From Faunimonas pinastri (GTDB lineage Bacteria; Pseudomonadota; Alphaproteobacteria; Rhizobiales; Afifellaceae), in assembly GCF_900110915.1 (NCBI RefSeq), contig NZ_FOFG01000016.1, positions 1 to 64,000 of the forward strand: a stretch of 64,000 nucleotides of DNA, read 5' to 3'. Below, in pieces: positions 27,259 to 37,230 of this stretch (within the stretch, counting starts at the first letter, position 1; each line of letters starts with the position of its first letter). The notes beneath the pieces were generated by a model. The model saw only the letters and a list, made by a program, of their open reading frames with translations. It had not been told where the DNA came from and did not search any database. The translations under genes were made by a program, and so were the position numbers.

Positions 27259-30099
27259 TTAAGTGCGCCTGCCCATCAGTTTCAGCAGCGCCGCCGTCGA
27301 GATTCCCAACACCACGCAGAATCCGGCGAGCACGAGAGCATAGGCCACGATGTTCATGGAAAGCCAGTTTGCGGCGATCAGGCGGAGATTGCTGAAGCCG
27401 AGGGGCTGCGTCGGCAGGAAGATGTACGAGGCGACGGGCAGCACGTCCACGCGCCGGGTGGAGGTGCGGTAGGCGGTGAGGCGGCCGCCGACCTGCGACC
27501 AGAGATCCGGCGCGGTGATCTCGGCGAGGCCGCCGACGAGCTGTTCCTGCGTGCCGGCCGTGATCAGTGTCCACGGCACGGTCCGGTCGGGATTGAGACC
27601 CTGCGCGATGACGAGCGTCGTCTGCGGCGAGGGCTGGAACGGCACGATCGGCGGAGCGCCGAGCCGCAGCGACGAGGCCGAGATGTCGAAGGTCTGCTTG
27701 AACCAGTTCTCGAAGCGCGTGATGCTGCCGATGATCGCCCCGCCATTCACCTGGCCTTGCCAGCGCGCCAGGATATCGGCGTTGCTGGTGCCGGAAAGGG
27801 CGCCTTGGTTGGCGGCGGTCTGCCCGTTGCCCTGCTCCTGGCGATTGCGGAAATCCTGCAGGACGGAATCGTAGGGTCGGGCTTCCGGCGAATTCGGCAC
27901 CGAGGCGGGCGCAGCCGGCCACGACGCGCGGGCGCTTTCCGCAACGCCGGCGACGGGCAGGATGCCCTGCGGCAGCTGGCCGGCCGAGCCGAGGAAGATG
28001 GCGGGGCGGTTGCCGACCGCATTGGCACCCACGGAGCTGTCGACCGAGAGCACGCGGCCGGCGTCATGCGCCATGCGCGCAAGCAGGGTCGCCGCCGCCG
28101 AGTAGCTCGGAAGATCGTGCCGACCGAGCACCAGCGCGATGGAGGACGCGGTGAGATTGTAGGGAAAGGCGGTGCCGGAAAGGCCGGAGAGGTCCGGCGT
28201 ACGGCCGATGCGCGCGAAGTTCGGCATGTCGAGCGAGGTCGTGTTGAACAGCACGAAGCGGCTGTCGCCGGGCAACGTCGCGCCCGGCGCGCATTCCTCG
28301 TCGGATTGCGTGCGCAGGATCGCCTCGATCGCGATCTGGTTCAGGCCGGGCTTGAAGTTGCGCAGCGGCACCTTGACGGGGAAGTGCCGGAAAATGCCCC
28401 CGCCACTGGAGGTGATCGGTACGGTGGAGGCGATCTGCCCGTTCACGTAGATGTCGACATGGCTGCCCGGCAGCACCGCGGCCGTATAGGCCGCGTCCAG
28501 GTGGACAAGCGTGATGCCGTAGGCCTGCGCGTAGAAATCGGAGGGAACGCCCACCGCGAACTCCGTCCGGAAGCGGCGACCGGAGAATTCCTGCGTCGGC
28601 ACTTCCACGTCCGCCAGGCTGACGCTGCCCTTCTGGGCGATGAACGGCGCATCCGGCGCCTGATAGGGAGCCGTGTCCAAGGCGTTGCGCGGCGCGCCGA
28701 TGGGGCGCGAAACGCCGGCCGCGAGCTGTTCGATGCCCGCGTCGATGTCGGACCAGTTCGGCCCCGATATCACCAGCGCTTGTCCGCCGAGGCGCGGCTC
28801 GTCGACATAGCCGATAAAGGAGTGGGCGCTGGCTTCGGCCGGAGGCGAGGACAGCAGGTTGCCGATCTCCGTCCCGGTGCCGACGACGACGTTCAGCGTG
28901 CCGGGTCCGCCGGGCGCCGGGAGAGTGCCGGTCACGACCACCACGGGATGCGGAAAGCGGGCCCGCAGCGATATGGCCTGCACGGTGCGAAGCAGGCGGT
29001 CACCGACCACGGGCTGCTCGCCGCTCGGCGCGATGATGCGCACCGTGGTGATGCCGTCGGCATCCATGCCCACGGCTGGGAGGTCGTCCAGCGTCCGCAG
29101 CGTCTGGGTGCGGCCGCCGTTCAGGACCAGTCCCGTGCTCTTGGGGTCGATGTCGGTCCACAGATCGTAGGTGGAGGGGACGGTGCAGTCGGTCCGGTGG
29201 CGCTGCGTCGCCTGAAGGCGGACCGTGTTCGGGCCGGAGCGCAGCACGTTGCTGCCGACATGCGCGGTCAGCTTGGAAATCCCGTTGCCGGACGCCAGCG
29301 GCGTGTCGAGCACCTGCACGTCGTTGATCAGGACCTGGAGGCGGGAGGCCTCCGGCATGTCGAAGATGGCATTCTGGTAGCCGATATTCAGGTCGGCGCC
29401 CTGTGCCGCCTCGTCGCCGGTCAGGAACACAGACCAGGCTCGGGAAGCGGTCTCGCCGTTCAGCCGCAGCTTGGGATCGGGCAGGATGAAACGGTTGATC
29501 GCAGTGGCCGAACCGGGGGCGCCGGTCCGGGCCGGCACCGCGTTTCCAGCCGGCGCGTTCGGACGTGGCGGGACCGCCGATTGCATCGGGATCGCCGACG
29601 GGGCAGGGGGCGTGCCGGTCGCCGTCGGGAATGAGGGCTGCGGCGCGGCGGGCGTCGGCTGCGCCTGCGGCGCAAGATTGAACGGCTGCGCGGCGGTGCT
29701 GTTCGGCGCGAGCTGGAACGGTGCGGAGGGCGCCGCCATCTGTCCGCCGGACTGGGCTTGCGCCGGGGCCTGAGAGGGAGCCGGAGAAGAGGATGGGGCC
29801 GCTGAGAAGGGCGGCGTGGCCGGCGTTGAGGAAGGCGACGGCTGGAAGGGCGGCGTGGCCGGTGTCGCGGAGGGCGACGCCTGGAAAGGCGGTGTCGCGG
29901 AGGGGGCCGCCGCCGGAGGGGCAGTCGTCGATGGCGCGATCGGGGCCGGCGCGGACTGCTCCTCCGGCGTCATGTCGAAGGGCGTCGCCGTCTGTGCCGT
30001 CGCCGTGCCGCCGATCGGAGCCGCGAGCGTGCCGGTGAGGGCAAGCAGAAGCGCGGCGACCCTGGGTCCGCGTCCTGCAGGGAAAGTCGAGCGCATCAT
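27259..30099 (-). CDS. bcsB: Cellulose synthase regulatory/periplasmic subunit BcsB
   Basis: A 946-residue periplasmic partner of BcsA, anchored by a C-terminal membrane helix (NIVAYALVLAGFCVVLGISTAALLKL). It guides the glucan through the periplasm by carbohydrate-binding domains. A signal peptide ends at GTATAQT near residue 37. Residues 40-190 are an unusually long Pro/Ala/Ser-rich segment with repeats of the type TPPFQxSPSxTPA. The conserved body follows from FILPDPKLRLNG. The ATG at 30099 overlaps the bcsA stop as ATGA. A much longer frame to 31386 is a shadow of bcsA. The proline-rich region makes it a plausible client of EF-P, which is encoded in this window. Confidence 0.93.
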   Translation of the reverse strand: MMRSTFPAGRGPRVAALLLALTGTLAAPIGGTATAQTATPFDMTPEEQSAPAPIAPSTTAPPAAAPSATPPFQASPSATPATPPFQPSPSSTPATPPFSAAPSSSPAPSQAPAQAQSGGQMAAPSAPFQLAPNSTAAQPFNLAPQAQPTPAAPQPSFPTATGTPPAPSAIPMQSAVPPRPNAPAGNAVPARTGAPGSATAINRFILPDPKLRLNGETASRAWSVFLTGDEAAQGADLNIGYQNAIFDMPEASRLQVLINDVQVLDTPLASGNGISKLTAHVGSNVLRSGPNTVRLQATQRHRTDCTVPSTYDLWTDIDPKSTGLVLNGGRTQTLRTLDDLPAVGMDADGITTVRIIAPSGEQPVVGDRLLRTVQAISLRARFPHPVVVVTGTLPAPGGPGTLNVVVGTGTEIGNLLSSPPAEASAHSFIGYVDEPRLGGQALVISGPNWSDIDAGIEQLAAGVSRPIGAPRNALDTAPYQAPDAPFIAQKGSVSLADVEVPTQEFSGRRFRTEFAVGVPSDFYAQAYGITLVHLDAAYTAAVLPGSHVDIYVNGQIASTVPITSSGGGIFRHFPVKVPLRNFKPGLNQIAIEAILRTQSDEECAPGATLPGDSRFVLFNTTSLDMPNFARIGRTPDLSGLSGTAFPYNLTASSIALVLGRHDLPSYSAAATLLARMAHDAGRVLSVDSSVGANAVGNRPAIFLGSAGQLPQGILPVAGVAESARASWPAAPASVPNSPEARPYDSVLQDFRNRQEQGNGQTAANQGALSGTSNADILARWQGQVNGGAIIGSITRFENWFKQTFDISASSLRLGAPPIVPFQPSPQTTLVIAQGLNPDRTVPWTLITAGTQEQLVGGLAEITAPDLWSQVGGRLTAYRTSTRRVDVLPVASYIFLPTQPLGFSNLRLIAANWLSMNIVAYALVLAGFCVVLGISTAALLKLMGRRT
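29790..29925 (-). repeat. In-frame tandem repeats in bcsB (proline-rich linker)
   Basis: Three to four imperfect copies of a unit of roughly 45 bases encode variants of TPPFQxSPSxTPA within the BcsB N-terminal linker. They differ at several positions, which suggests old duplication by slippage. Confidence 0.6.
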
Positions 30100-32282
30100 T
30101 TGCCGGCAGTCGCCGCCGAAAGAGCCGGGCTTTGCGCCGGCTTGGGGCGGCGGAACAGGTAGGAGAGCCCGCGCCCGGTCTGGTAGATCGATGTGGTCAG
30201 GAACCACCAGGTGCCGCGCAGGACGCCCACATTGGTGCGCCGCGCCTCCTGGATCTTGGTCCACTGGTCGGCATTCGCGAAGACCAGGTCGGCGATCAGC
30301 TGGCGGTGCTGCGGCGTCGTCGGCATGAACTGGCAACCCAGGATCAGCCCGCCTTCCTCGTTGAAGGTATTGCGGATCACCATGGGCAGCGTCTTCACCT
30401 CCAGCGAAGAAAGGGGCTCGAAGGTGATGGACGCCGCGGCGCCCTTGACGACGTTCTGCAGATGGCCGACGGCCCGGACGCGCGCGCCGCCGATGGATAC
30501 GTTCTCCACCATGGCCGGGATGGTCTGCTCGCCGAAATGGAAGCTGCACCGGCGCTGCACGTCCACGCGGTGGGACAGGCGGCGCGTGCTGCGCTCGGAA
30601 ACCACGCCCAGCGAGCAGCCCGCCATGATCAGGTTCAGGATGTTCCAGGCGCCGACGACGATGGTGACATCGGCCTTGTAGGGCTGCTCGATGATCCGCC
30701 ACACGGTCGCGGCGACGCCGACCAGCAGCACCGCGAAGATGATATAGAACGGCTTGCCGATCTCCGAGATGCGATCCTCGGCCAGCGACTCGCCCTTGGC
30801 CGTCACGTTGAAGGTCGGCTTGCGCGGGTTCGCGACCACCGAGAGGAGGGCCGGGAAGAGATAGACCGACTGGATGAACTCGTAGAGCTCCGACACCCAG
30901 GGCCAGCGGAACCGGCCGTAGAGGTAGTTCTGCATCAAGAGGTTCACGATCATATACGAGAAGGTATAGGCCATGAACTCGGCGCCGGAGGCCGTGAAGA
31001 TTTCCAGCGAGAAGAAGAGGTAGAAAAGCGGCGCGATGAGGAACATCAGGCGCGGCAGCGGGAACAGCCAGAACAGCGTGCTCGACATGTAGCAGAGCCG
31101 CTGCCAGAGGTTCAGGCCGCGCTTTCCCGGGGGGAAGCGGAAGCGCAGGATCTGCATCATGCCCTGTGCCCAGCGGGTGCGCTGGCCGATGAACGACGCG
31201 AAGGTGTCGGGCTGCAGGCCGGCGATCAGCGGCTTGTCGACGTAAAGCGAGTGCCAGCCGCTGGAATGCAGCTCGAGCGCGGTCTCGCAATCCTCGGTGA
31301 TGCTGATGCCGCTGAAGCCGTTGGTCTGCTCCAGCGCCTCGCGCCGCAGCAATGCCGCGGAGCCGCAGAAGAACGAAGCGTCCCACTTGTCGAGCCCGCG
31401 CTGGATCAGGCCGTAGAACATCTCGTTCTCCGACGGCATGAACTCGAAAGTCTGAAGGTTGCGCTCCAGCGGGTCGGGATTGATGAAGAAGTGCGGCGTC
31501 TGCACCAGGAAGAGCTTGGGATCCTGGGCGAAATAGCCGATCGTCTCCTGCAGGAAGCTGCGGGCGGGCGAATGGTCGGCGTCGAACACCACCACGATGG
31601 AGCCGTGCGAATGGTTCAGGCCGTTATTGAGATTGCCGGCCTTGGCGTGTTCGTTGCGGGCGCGCGTCAGGTAGGTGACGCCCAGTTCCTCGGCCAGCGC
31701 CGTCAACTCGGCCCGGCGTTCCTGCGCGGCCACCGCCGTCGCCACGTCCGGTGAGTTGCACTTCTGGTCCGAGCCGCCGTCGTCGAGGAGCCAGACCTTG
31801 AACTTGTCGGTCGGGTAATCCATCGCCTTGGCCGCCGCCAGCGTCATCGTCAGGAGCTCGGCATCCTCGTTGTAGGTGGGCACGAAGATATCGACGAAGG
31901 GAATGTTCTCGGGGTCGATCGGCGGCGCGACGCGCTTCGGCAGCGGGCTGGACACGACGAAGAGGCTGACGAACAGCATGAAGACGCTGTACATCTCGCC
32001 GCAATAGAGCATGAAGCCCGGAATGAAGTTCGCCGGCTCGTTCAGCGGCGGCAGCGTGCTGGTCGTGCGCCAGTAGACGTAGCGAAGGACGATGGCGGTG
32101 CCGAGGGCCAGCGCGATCAGCCGGAAATTGCCTTCCGGCTTCATCATCTTGAGGATGATCATCGTGGCGACCACGAGGATGCCGATGATCAGGTGGGCCT
32201 GCAGGTTGATCGGCAGGGTGATGATCAGCATCACTGCGGCGGCAGCGAGTGCCCAGAGCAATACCAGCGCTGCCTTCTTCAT
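30096..32282 (-). CDS. bcsA: Cellulose synthase catalytic subunit (UDP-forming) with PilZ domain
   Basis: A 728-residue membrane glycosyltransferase that polymerises UDP-glucose into beta-1,4-glucan and exports it. N-terminal membrane helices are followed by the family 2 glycosyltransferase core: LLDDGGSD, FDADHSPA, the TED in ISITEDCETA, and GQRTRWAQG (the Q-x-x-R-W motif). More helices and the gating segment near FNVTAKG come next. The PilZ domain at about residues 575-690 has RLSHR (R-x-x-x-R) and NVSIGG, the c-di-GMP binding motifs, so activation by c-di-GMP is expected. It is coupled to bcsB by an ATGA overlap and preceded by bcsN. All catalytic motifs are intact. Confidence 0.97.
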   Translation of the reverse strand: MKKAALVLLWALAAAAVMLIITLPINLQAHLIIGILVVATMIILKMMKPEGNFRLIALALGTAIVLRYVYWRTTSTLPPLNEPANFIPGFMLYCGEMYSVFMLFVSLFVVSSPLPKRVAPPIDPENIPFVDIFVPTYNEDAELLTMTLAAAKAMDYPTDKFKVWLLDDGGSDQKCNSPDVATAVAAQERRAELTALAEELGVTYLTRARNEHAKAGNLNNGLNHSHGSIVVVFDADHSPARSFLQETIGYFAQDPKLFLVQTPHFFINPDPLERNLQTFEFMPSENEMFYGLIQRGLDKWDASFFCGSAALLRREALEQTNGFSGISITEDCETALELHSSGWHSLYVDKPLIAGLQPDTFASFIGQRTRWAQGMMQILRFRFPPGKRGLNLWQRLCYMSSTLFWLFPLPRLMFLIAPLFYLFFSLEIFTASGAEFMAYTFSYMIVNLLMQNYLYGRFRWPWVSELYEFIQSVYLFPALLSVVANPRKPTFNVTAKGESLAEDRISEIGKPFYIIFAVLLVGVAATVWRIIEQPYKADVTIVVGAWNILNLIMAGCSLGVVSERSTRRLSHRVDVQRRCSFHFGEQTIPAMVENVSIGGARVRAVGHLQNVVKGAAASITFEPLSSLEVKTLPMVIRNTFNEEGGLILGCQFMPTTPQHRQLIADLVFANADQWTKIQEARRTNVGVLRGTWWFLTTSIYQTGRGLSYLFRRPKPAQSPALSAATAGK

Positions 32283-32414
32283 CCGTTCAGCCCCTAGTGA
32301 GCCTGGGCCAGAGCGGCACAGGAAACACGCGATATTCGAGACGGTGAATAGGACCGGATTAGCTTAACGGTCGGTGTTTAACTGAAATCACGATCGGTTT
32401 TGGTATCGAAATTC

Positions 32415-33728
32415 TTATTGGCCCCCCACATTGGAGGGGGGAAGAGGTACAACGGGATAATTCTGCCCGGCCGGCGCGCGGCCCGTCAATGCGGGGGAGG
32501 GTGCGGCAGATGCGGCAGGCGCGGCGGTTCTGGGCGCCGTTGCCCGCGGCGCTGTCGTCCTGGGTGCTGTCGTCCTGGATACGGACGGCCGAGCCGGGGC
32601 CGCGGCGGTGGCCACCGGCGCCATCGAAGCGGGGACCATCGCGGCCGGAGTCGGCGGCAGCGGTGCGGCGAACATGTCGGCAGCCGGAGCGCCGACACCG
32701 GCAGGCGCGATCGGCGTCGGAGCTGCCGGCATGATCGGCGGATAATTGCCATGCATGGTGCCGGGAGCGGGTGCCGCCGCCTGCGGCATCACCGAGCCCG
32801 TCGTGGGCGGCACCGGCACGATCGGCGCCTGCATCGCCGGCGCCGGCGCGCCGGGTCCCATGGGCGTCATCATGCCGGGGGACGGCGTCATCGTCTTGGG
32901 GTCCGGCGTGGGCTCGGCGGGTTGCGGCCGCGCGCGCCGCACCGGCTGCTCGTCGCCATGCACCGTGTTGGCCGGCAGGCGGATCGTGGAGGTCGGCATT
33001 CCGGGCGCGGGCTTGGCCGTCGGGTAGACGCTGGCGCCGGCCACGCCGAGTTCGGGCGCGGGCGGCAGCGGCGAACCGTAGGGGTTCCAGGTCGGCGACA
33101 GGAAATAGGCGTTGATGCTGTAGCCGTACATCAATTGCAGCAGCGAGATTTCCGTGGCGCCCGGCTCGCAAAGCCGCACGCGCACGGCGACCGAGCCCTG
33201 GCTGGTGAAGGAGCCGGTCACCGAGCCCACGCGCTGCCAGGCGAACATGCAGAGTTCACCGCCGCCCGGCTGGCCCAGCGCATAGCCGAACGGGCCGTAC
33301 TGGTTCTGCACGTAGTTCGGCGACTTCGTCATCGCCACGTTGGGCAGCAGGCGCCGCATTTCCTTGCTGATCGAGGACGGCGACAGCCGGTCGTCGGTGG
33401 CGACGTTCTCCGCGCTGGTACGCTGCGCCACCGGGCCGAACACCGTCACCTCGATGACGTTCTGTCCGGGAAAGCGGGAGCGGGTGGTCAGCGCGATTTC
33501 CTGCGTCAGCGCATTCGCGTTGCGGCGCTCGATCACGCCGACGATGCCCGGACCTCCCGGGGGCGGGGAAATATAAGCCTGGGCCGGCTGGATCTCGATG
33601 GCCTGATGGGCGATCTCCGGGTCCTGCGCACCGGAGGCGCAAGCTCCGAGCAGGCCGGCGGCGACCGCGACCGGCAGAAGGCGGCTCGCAGCGGAAAGGC
33701 GGCTCGGCGAGAAGTTCTTCCGTGTCAT
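32415..33728 (-). CDS. bcsN: Cellulose biosynthesis lipoprotein BcsN
   Basis: A 437-residue BcsN-like protein, characteristic of rhizobial bcs operons. The N terminus is a lipoprotein signal: hydrophobic stretch, then LLGAC with the acylated Cys near residue 30. The conserved domain covers about residues 40-230. From there to the end it is Pro/Ala/Thr/Met-rich low complexity with little predicted structure. The ATG at 33728 is chosen because the alternative upstream start at 33779 is a TTG. It lies 132 bases before bcsA on the same strand. The function of BcsN is not established; association with the cellulose export machine is inferred from linkage. Confidence 0.82.
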   Translation of the reverse strand: MTRKNFSPSRLSAASRLLPVAVAAGLLGACASGAQDPEIAHQAIEIQPAQAYISPPPGGPGIVGVIERRNANALTQEIALTTRSRFPGQNVIEVTVFGPVAQRTSAENVATDDRLSPSSISKEMRRLLPNVAMTKSPNYVQNQYGPFGYALGQPGGGELCMFAWQRVGSVTGSFTSQGSVAVRVRLCEPGATEISLLQLMYGYSINAYFLSPTWNPYGSPLPPAPELGVAGASVYPTAKPAPGMPTSTIRLPANTVHGDEQPVRRARPQPAEPTPDPKTMTPSPGMMTPMGPGAPAPAMQAPIVPVPPTTGSVMPQAAAPAPGTMHGNYPPIMPAAPTPIAPAGVGAPAADMFAAPLPPTPAAMVPASMAPVATAAAPARPSVSRTTAPRTTAPRATAPRTAAPAASAAPSPALTGRAPAGQNYPVVPLPPSNVGGQ

Positions 33729-34145
33729 TCGAGCCGTCTGCTCCGGCGCTTTCTTGTTCTCACCCGGAAATCTGCACAAGGCCGGGACTCACGAAGCGAA
33801 TCCCGCTTCGAATCAGTTCCCCAGATAAGCGCTGCTGCGGCATCAAAAATCAACTCGCATGCTGCCGTCGGCGATTGGGCGTTGCAGATGCACCACAGGT
33901 TGAGAGAAGTTGATTTTGCGACGGTTCTTCTTGGCGCCGGCGGAGGCTGATCTGTCGCGCCTTCGGCGTCCGCTCACCGGCGATGCCGTCTGCCGGCCTC
34001 AAGATGGGAGCGGAACAATCGCCATTTGTTGAAGCGGTTCTCCGTCGCACGTTTATCCATCTCATTGACTTTAGAACCGCTCGAAAATACGGCTTAATAG
34101 ATTGCGGGCTACGGGGCCCGCTCCTGCCTTCGAAGGAGGGTATTC
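33729..34145. other. Divergent control region between bcsN and fdoG
   Basis: About 417 bases without a convincing gene. It should hold the promoters of the cellulose operon (minus strand) and the formate dehydrogenase operon (plus strand). A TTGACT at 34065-34070 could be a -35 box for fdoG. A small hairpin, GCGGGC with GCCCGC (34104-34121), precedes the fdoG ribosome binding site. No clear operator was recognised. Confidence 0.4.
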
Positions 34146-37100
34146 ATGAATATGGAACTCTCGCGGCGCAGCTTCTTGAAAGTTGCGGGTGCGGGCGTTG
34201 CAGGAACGACTCTCGGGTCGATGGGCTTCGGCGATGCCGAAGCGGCGGTTGCGGCGCATGTGCGTCCGTTCAAGCTCGCAACCACGACCGAGACACGCAA
34301 CACCTGTACTTACTGCTCGGTTGCCTGTGGCATCCTGATTTACTCCAAGGGCGACGTCCGCAAGGGCGAAACCGCCGTCATCACTCATATCGAGGGCGAT
34401 GCGGATCACCCGACGAACCGCGGCACGCTCTGCCCCAAGGGCGCGGCGCTCAAGGACTTCGTCCACGCCCCGACGCGCCTGAAGTATCCGATGATCCGCA
34501 AGGCGGGCACGGACAAGTTCGAGCGCGCTTCCTGGGATCAGGCGCTGGATCGCATCGCCCGTCTCATGAAGGACGACCGCGACGCGAACTTCATCGCGAA
34601 GAACGAGAAGGGCGTCCCGGTCAACCGCTGGACGACCGTCGGCTTCCTCGCCGCTTCCGCAACCTCCAACGAGACCGCTTACGCGACCTACAAGGTCGTG
34701 CGCAGCGCAGGTATCGTAGCATTCGATAATCAGGCGCGCGTCTGACACGGCCCCACGGTGTCCAGTTTGGGCCCAACATTTGGCCGTGGCGCGATGACGA
34801 ACGCCTGGACCGACATCAAGAACAGCGATCTTGTTGTCGTGATGGGCGGCAATGCCGCAGAAGCGCATCCTTGCGGATTTAAATGGGTCACGGAGGCGAA
34901 AGCCCACCGCGGCGCGAAGCTTATCGTCGTGGATCCGCGTTACACGCGCACCGCGTCGGTGGCGGACTATTATGCTCCGATCCGGCAGGGCACGGACATC
35001 GCGTTCCTCAATGGCGTGATCAAGTACTGCATCGACAACGACAAGGTGCAGTGGGAGTACACGAAGAACTTCACGAACGCCGCCTACATCGTGAAGGACG
35101 GCTTCGGATATAAAGACGGCCTGTTCACCGGCTACGACGAGACCAAACGCGACTACGACCGGTCGTCGTGGGACTACGTCATCGGTGACGATGGGTTCGC
35201 GGTGGTCGATATGACGCTGCAGCATCCGCGCTGCGTCTGGAACCTGCTGAAAGAGCACGTCTCGATCTATACGCCCGAGATGGTGGAGAGAATCTGCGGC
35301 ACGCCCAAGGATAAATTCCTGAAGGTGGCCGAGATGATGGCCGAGTGCTCCTCGCCGACCAAGAACATGACGTCGATGTACGCGCTCGGCTGGACGCAGC
35401 ATTCCAGCGGTTCGCAGAACATCCGCACCATGGCGATGCTCCAGCTCATCCTGGGCAATATCGGCGTGCGCGGCGGCGGCATGAACGCGCTTCGCGGGCA
35501 TTCCAACATCCAGGGCCTGACCGATATCGGTCTGCTGTCGCACCTCCTTCCGGGCTATCTCAATATCCCGACCGAAAAGGAAGTCGACTTCCCGACCTAT
35601 ATGAGCACGCGCGGCTTCAAGCCTCTCCGGCCGGGCCAGACGAGCTATTGGCAGAACTACAAGAAGTTCTTCGTGAGCTTCCAGAAGGCGATGTGGGGTG
35701 CTGCGGCGACGCCGGAGAACAACTTCGCCTACGACTATCTGCCCAAGCTCGACGTGCCGGCCTACGACGTGCTCCGCATCTTCGAGATGATGGATGAGGG
35801 CAAGGTCAACGGCTACTTCTGCCAGGGCTTCAACCCTGTGCTGGCCTTCCCCAACCGGGGCAAGATCACGCGGTCTCTGTCCAAGCTGAAGTGGCTGGTC
35901 ACCATGGACCCGCTGGAGACGGAAACGTCTCACTTCTGGGAGAACCACGGCGACTACAACGACGTCGACACGGCTTCCATCCAGACGGAAGTGATCCAGC
36001 TGCCGACCACCTGCTTTGCGGAAGAGGAGGGTTCGCTCACCAATTCCGGCCGGTGGATCCAGTGGCATTGGCCGGCGGGTTCGCCTCCGGGCGAAGCGCA
36101 GCACGACAACTGGATCATGGGGCAGATCTTCCTGCGGATGCGCGAACTCTACCGCAAGGAAGGCGGCGCGTTCCCGGATCCGATTCTGAACCTGTCGTGG
36201 GACTACGCCAACCCGCAGGAGCCGACCGCCGAGGAACTCGCCAAGGAGATCAACGGCCGGGCGATCACGCAGCTCACCGATCCCACCGACCCGACAAAGG
36301 TGCAGGTCGAGGCCGGCAAGCTGCTCGTGAACTTCTCGCAGCTTCGCGATGACGGCTCCACCTCGTCGGGCTGCTGGATCTATTCCGGCTGCTGGAACGA
36401 GCACGGCAACAACATGGCCCGCCGCGACAACCACGATCCGGACGACACCGGCGCGTACCTCAACTGGACCTTTGCCTGGCCGCTCAACCGCCGCACGCTC
36501 TATAACCGGGCTTCGGCGGACATGAACGGCAAGCCTTGGGATCCGGCCCGCAAGATCATCGAGTGGGACGGCTCCAAGTGGTCGGGCTACGACGTGCCGG
36601 ATATCGCTCCGACCGCGAAGCCGCAGGATGTCGGGCCGTTCATCATGAACCAGGAAGGCGTTTCCCGCCTGTTCGCCCGGGGCCTGATGCGTGATGGGCC
36701 GTTCCCGGCGCATTACGAGCCGTTCGAAACGCCGATCCCCAACGTGCTCAACCCGAAGATCCGCGGCAATCCGGTTGCCCGCGTGTTCCAGAATGATGTG
36801 AAGCAGTTCGGCACGGCCGACGAGTTCCCCTATGCGGCGACCTCGTACCGGCTCACCGAGCACTTCCATTACTGGACCAAGCACAACCCGGTGAACGCGG
36901 CGCTCCAGCCCGAATTCTTTGTCGAGATCTCCGAAGAACTCGCCAAGGAAAAGGGCATCGAGCTGGGCGGCTGGGTTCGCGTCTGGTCCAAGCGCGGGTC
37001 GATCAAGGCGAAGGCCGTGGTCACCAAGCGCATCCGGCCGCTGATGTGCGACGGCAAGGCCGTCCATGTGGTGGGCATTCCGCTGCACTGGGGCTTCATG

Positions 37101-37229
37101 GGCGCGGCGAAGAAGGGCTTCGGCCCGAACTCGCTCACCCCGTTCGTCGGTGACGCCAATATCGAGACGCCGGAATACAAGGCGTTCCTCGTCAACATCG
37201 AGCCGACCACGGCGCCGGTGGGGGTCTGA
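34146..37229 (+). CDS. fdoG: Formate dehydrogenase alpha subunit, selenocysteine-containing (FdnG/FdoG type)
   Basis: A 1027-residue molybdopterin enzyme in which the in-frame TGA at 34743-34745 must be read as selenocysteine 200. The flanking residues, QARV-Sec-HGPT followed by FGRGAMTN, match the active site of respiratory formate dehydrogenases, and the frame continues unbroken for 827 more codons. The N terminus has the twin-arginine signal SRRSFLK, so it is exported folded. A 4Fe-4S cluster is bound by Cys54, Cys57, Cys61 and Cys96. It oxidises formate on the periplasmic side and passes electrons to FdoH and FdoI. GAAGGAGGG precedes the ATG. A SECIS-like hairpin follows the TGA, and selB lies downstream. 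Length fits the E. coli enzymes (about 1015). Confidence 0.96.
34746..34788 (+). promoter_or_regulatory. SECIS element of fdoG
   Basis: Immediately after the TGA, CACGGCC (34746-34752) pairs with GGCCGTG (34782-34788). An apical stem GTCC/GGGC (34760-34763 and 34769-34772) carries the loop AGTTT. The distance from the TGA to the loop, about 18 bases, resembles that of known bacterial SECIS hairpins bound by SelB. Confidence 0.85.
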
Positions 37230-37230
37230 A

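Noticed and set aside
30100-31386. N-terminal extension of BcsB by 429 residues
   Set aside because: The extension lies in another frame of bcsA. The ATG at 30099, overlapping the bcsA stop and followed by a signal peptide, is the start.
34743-34745. In-frame stop making the formate dehydrogenase alpha gene look like a pseudogene or two genes
   Set aside because: The position, the flanking residues, the SECIS-like hairpin and downstream selB all show that this TGA encodes selenocysteine.
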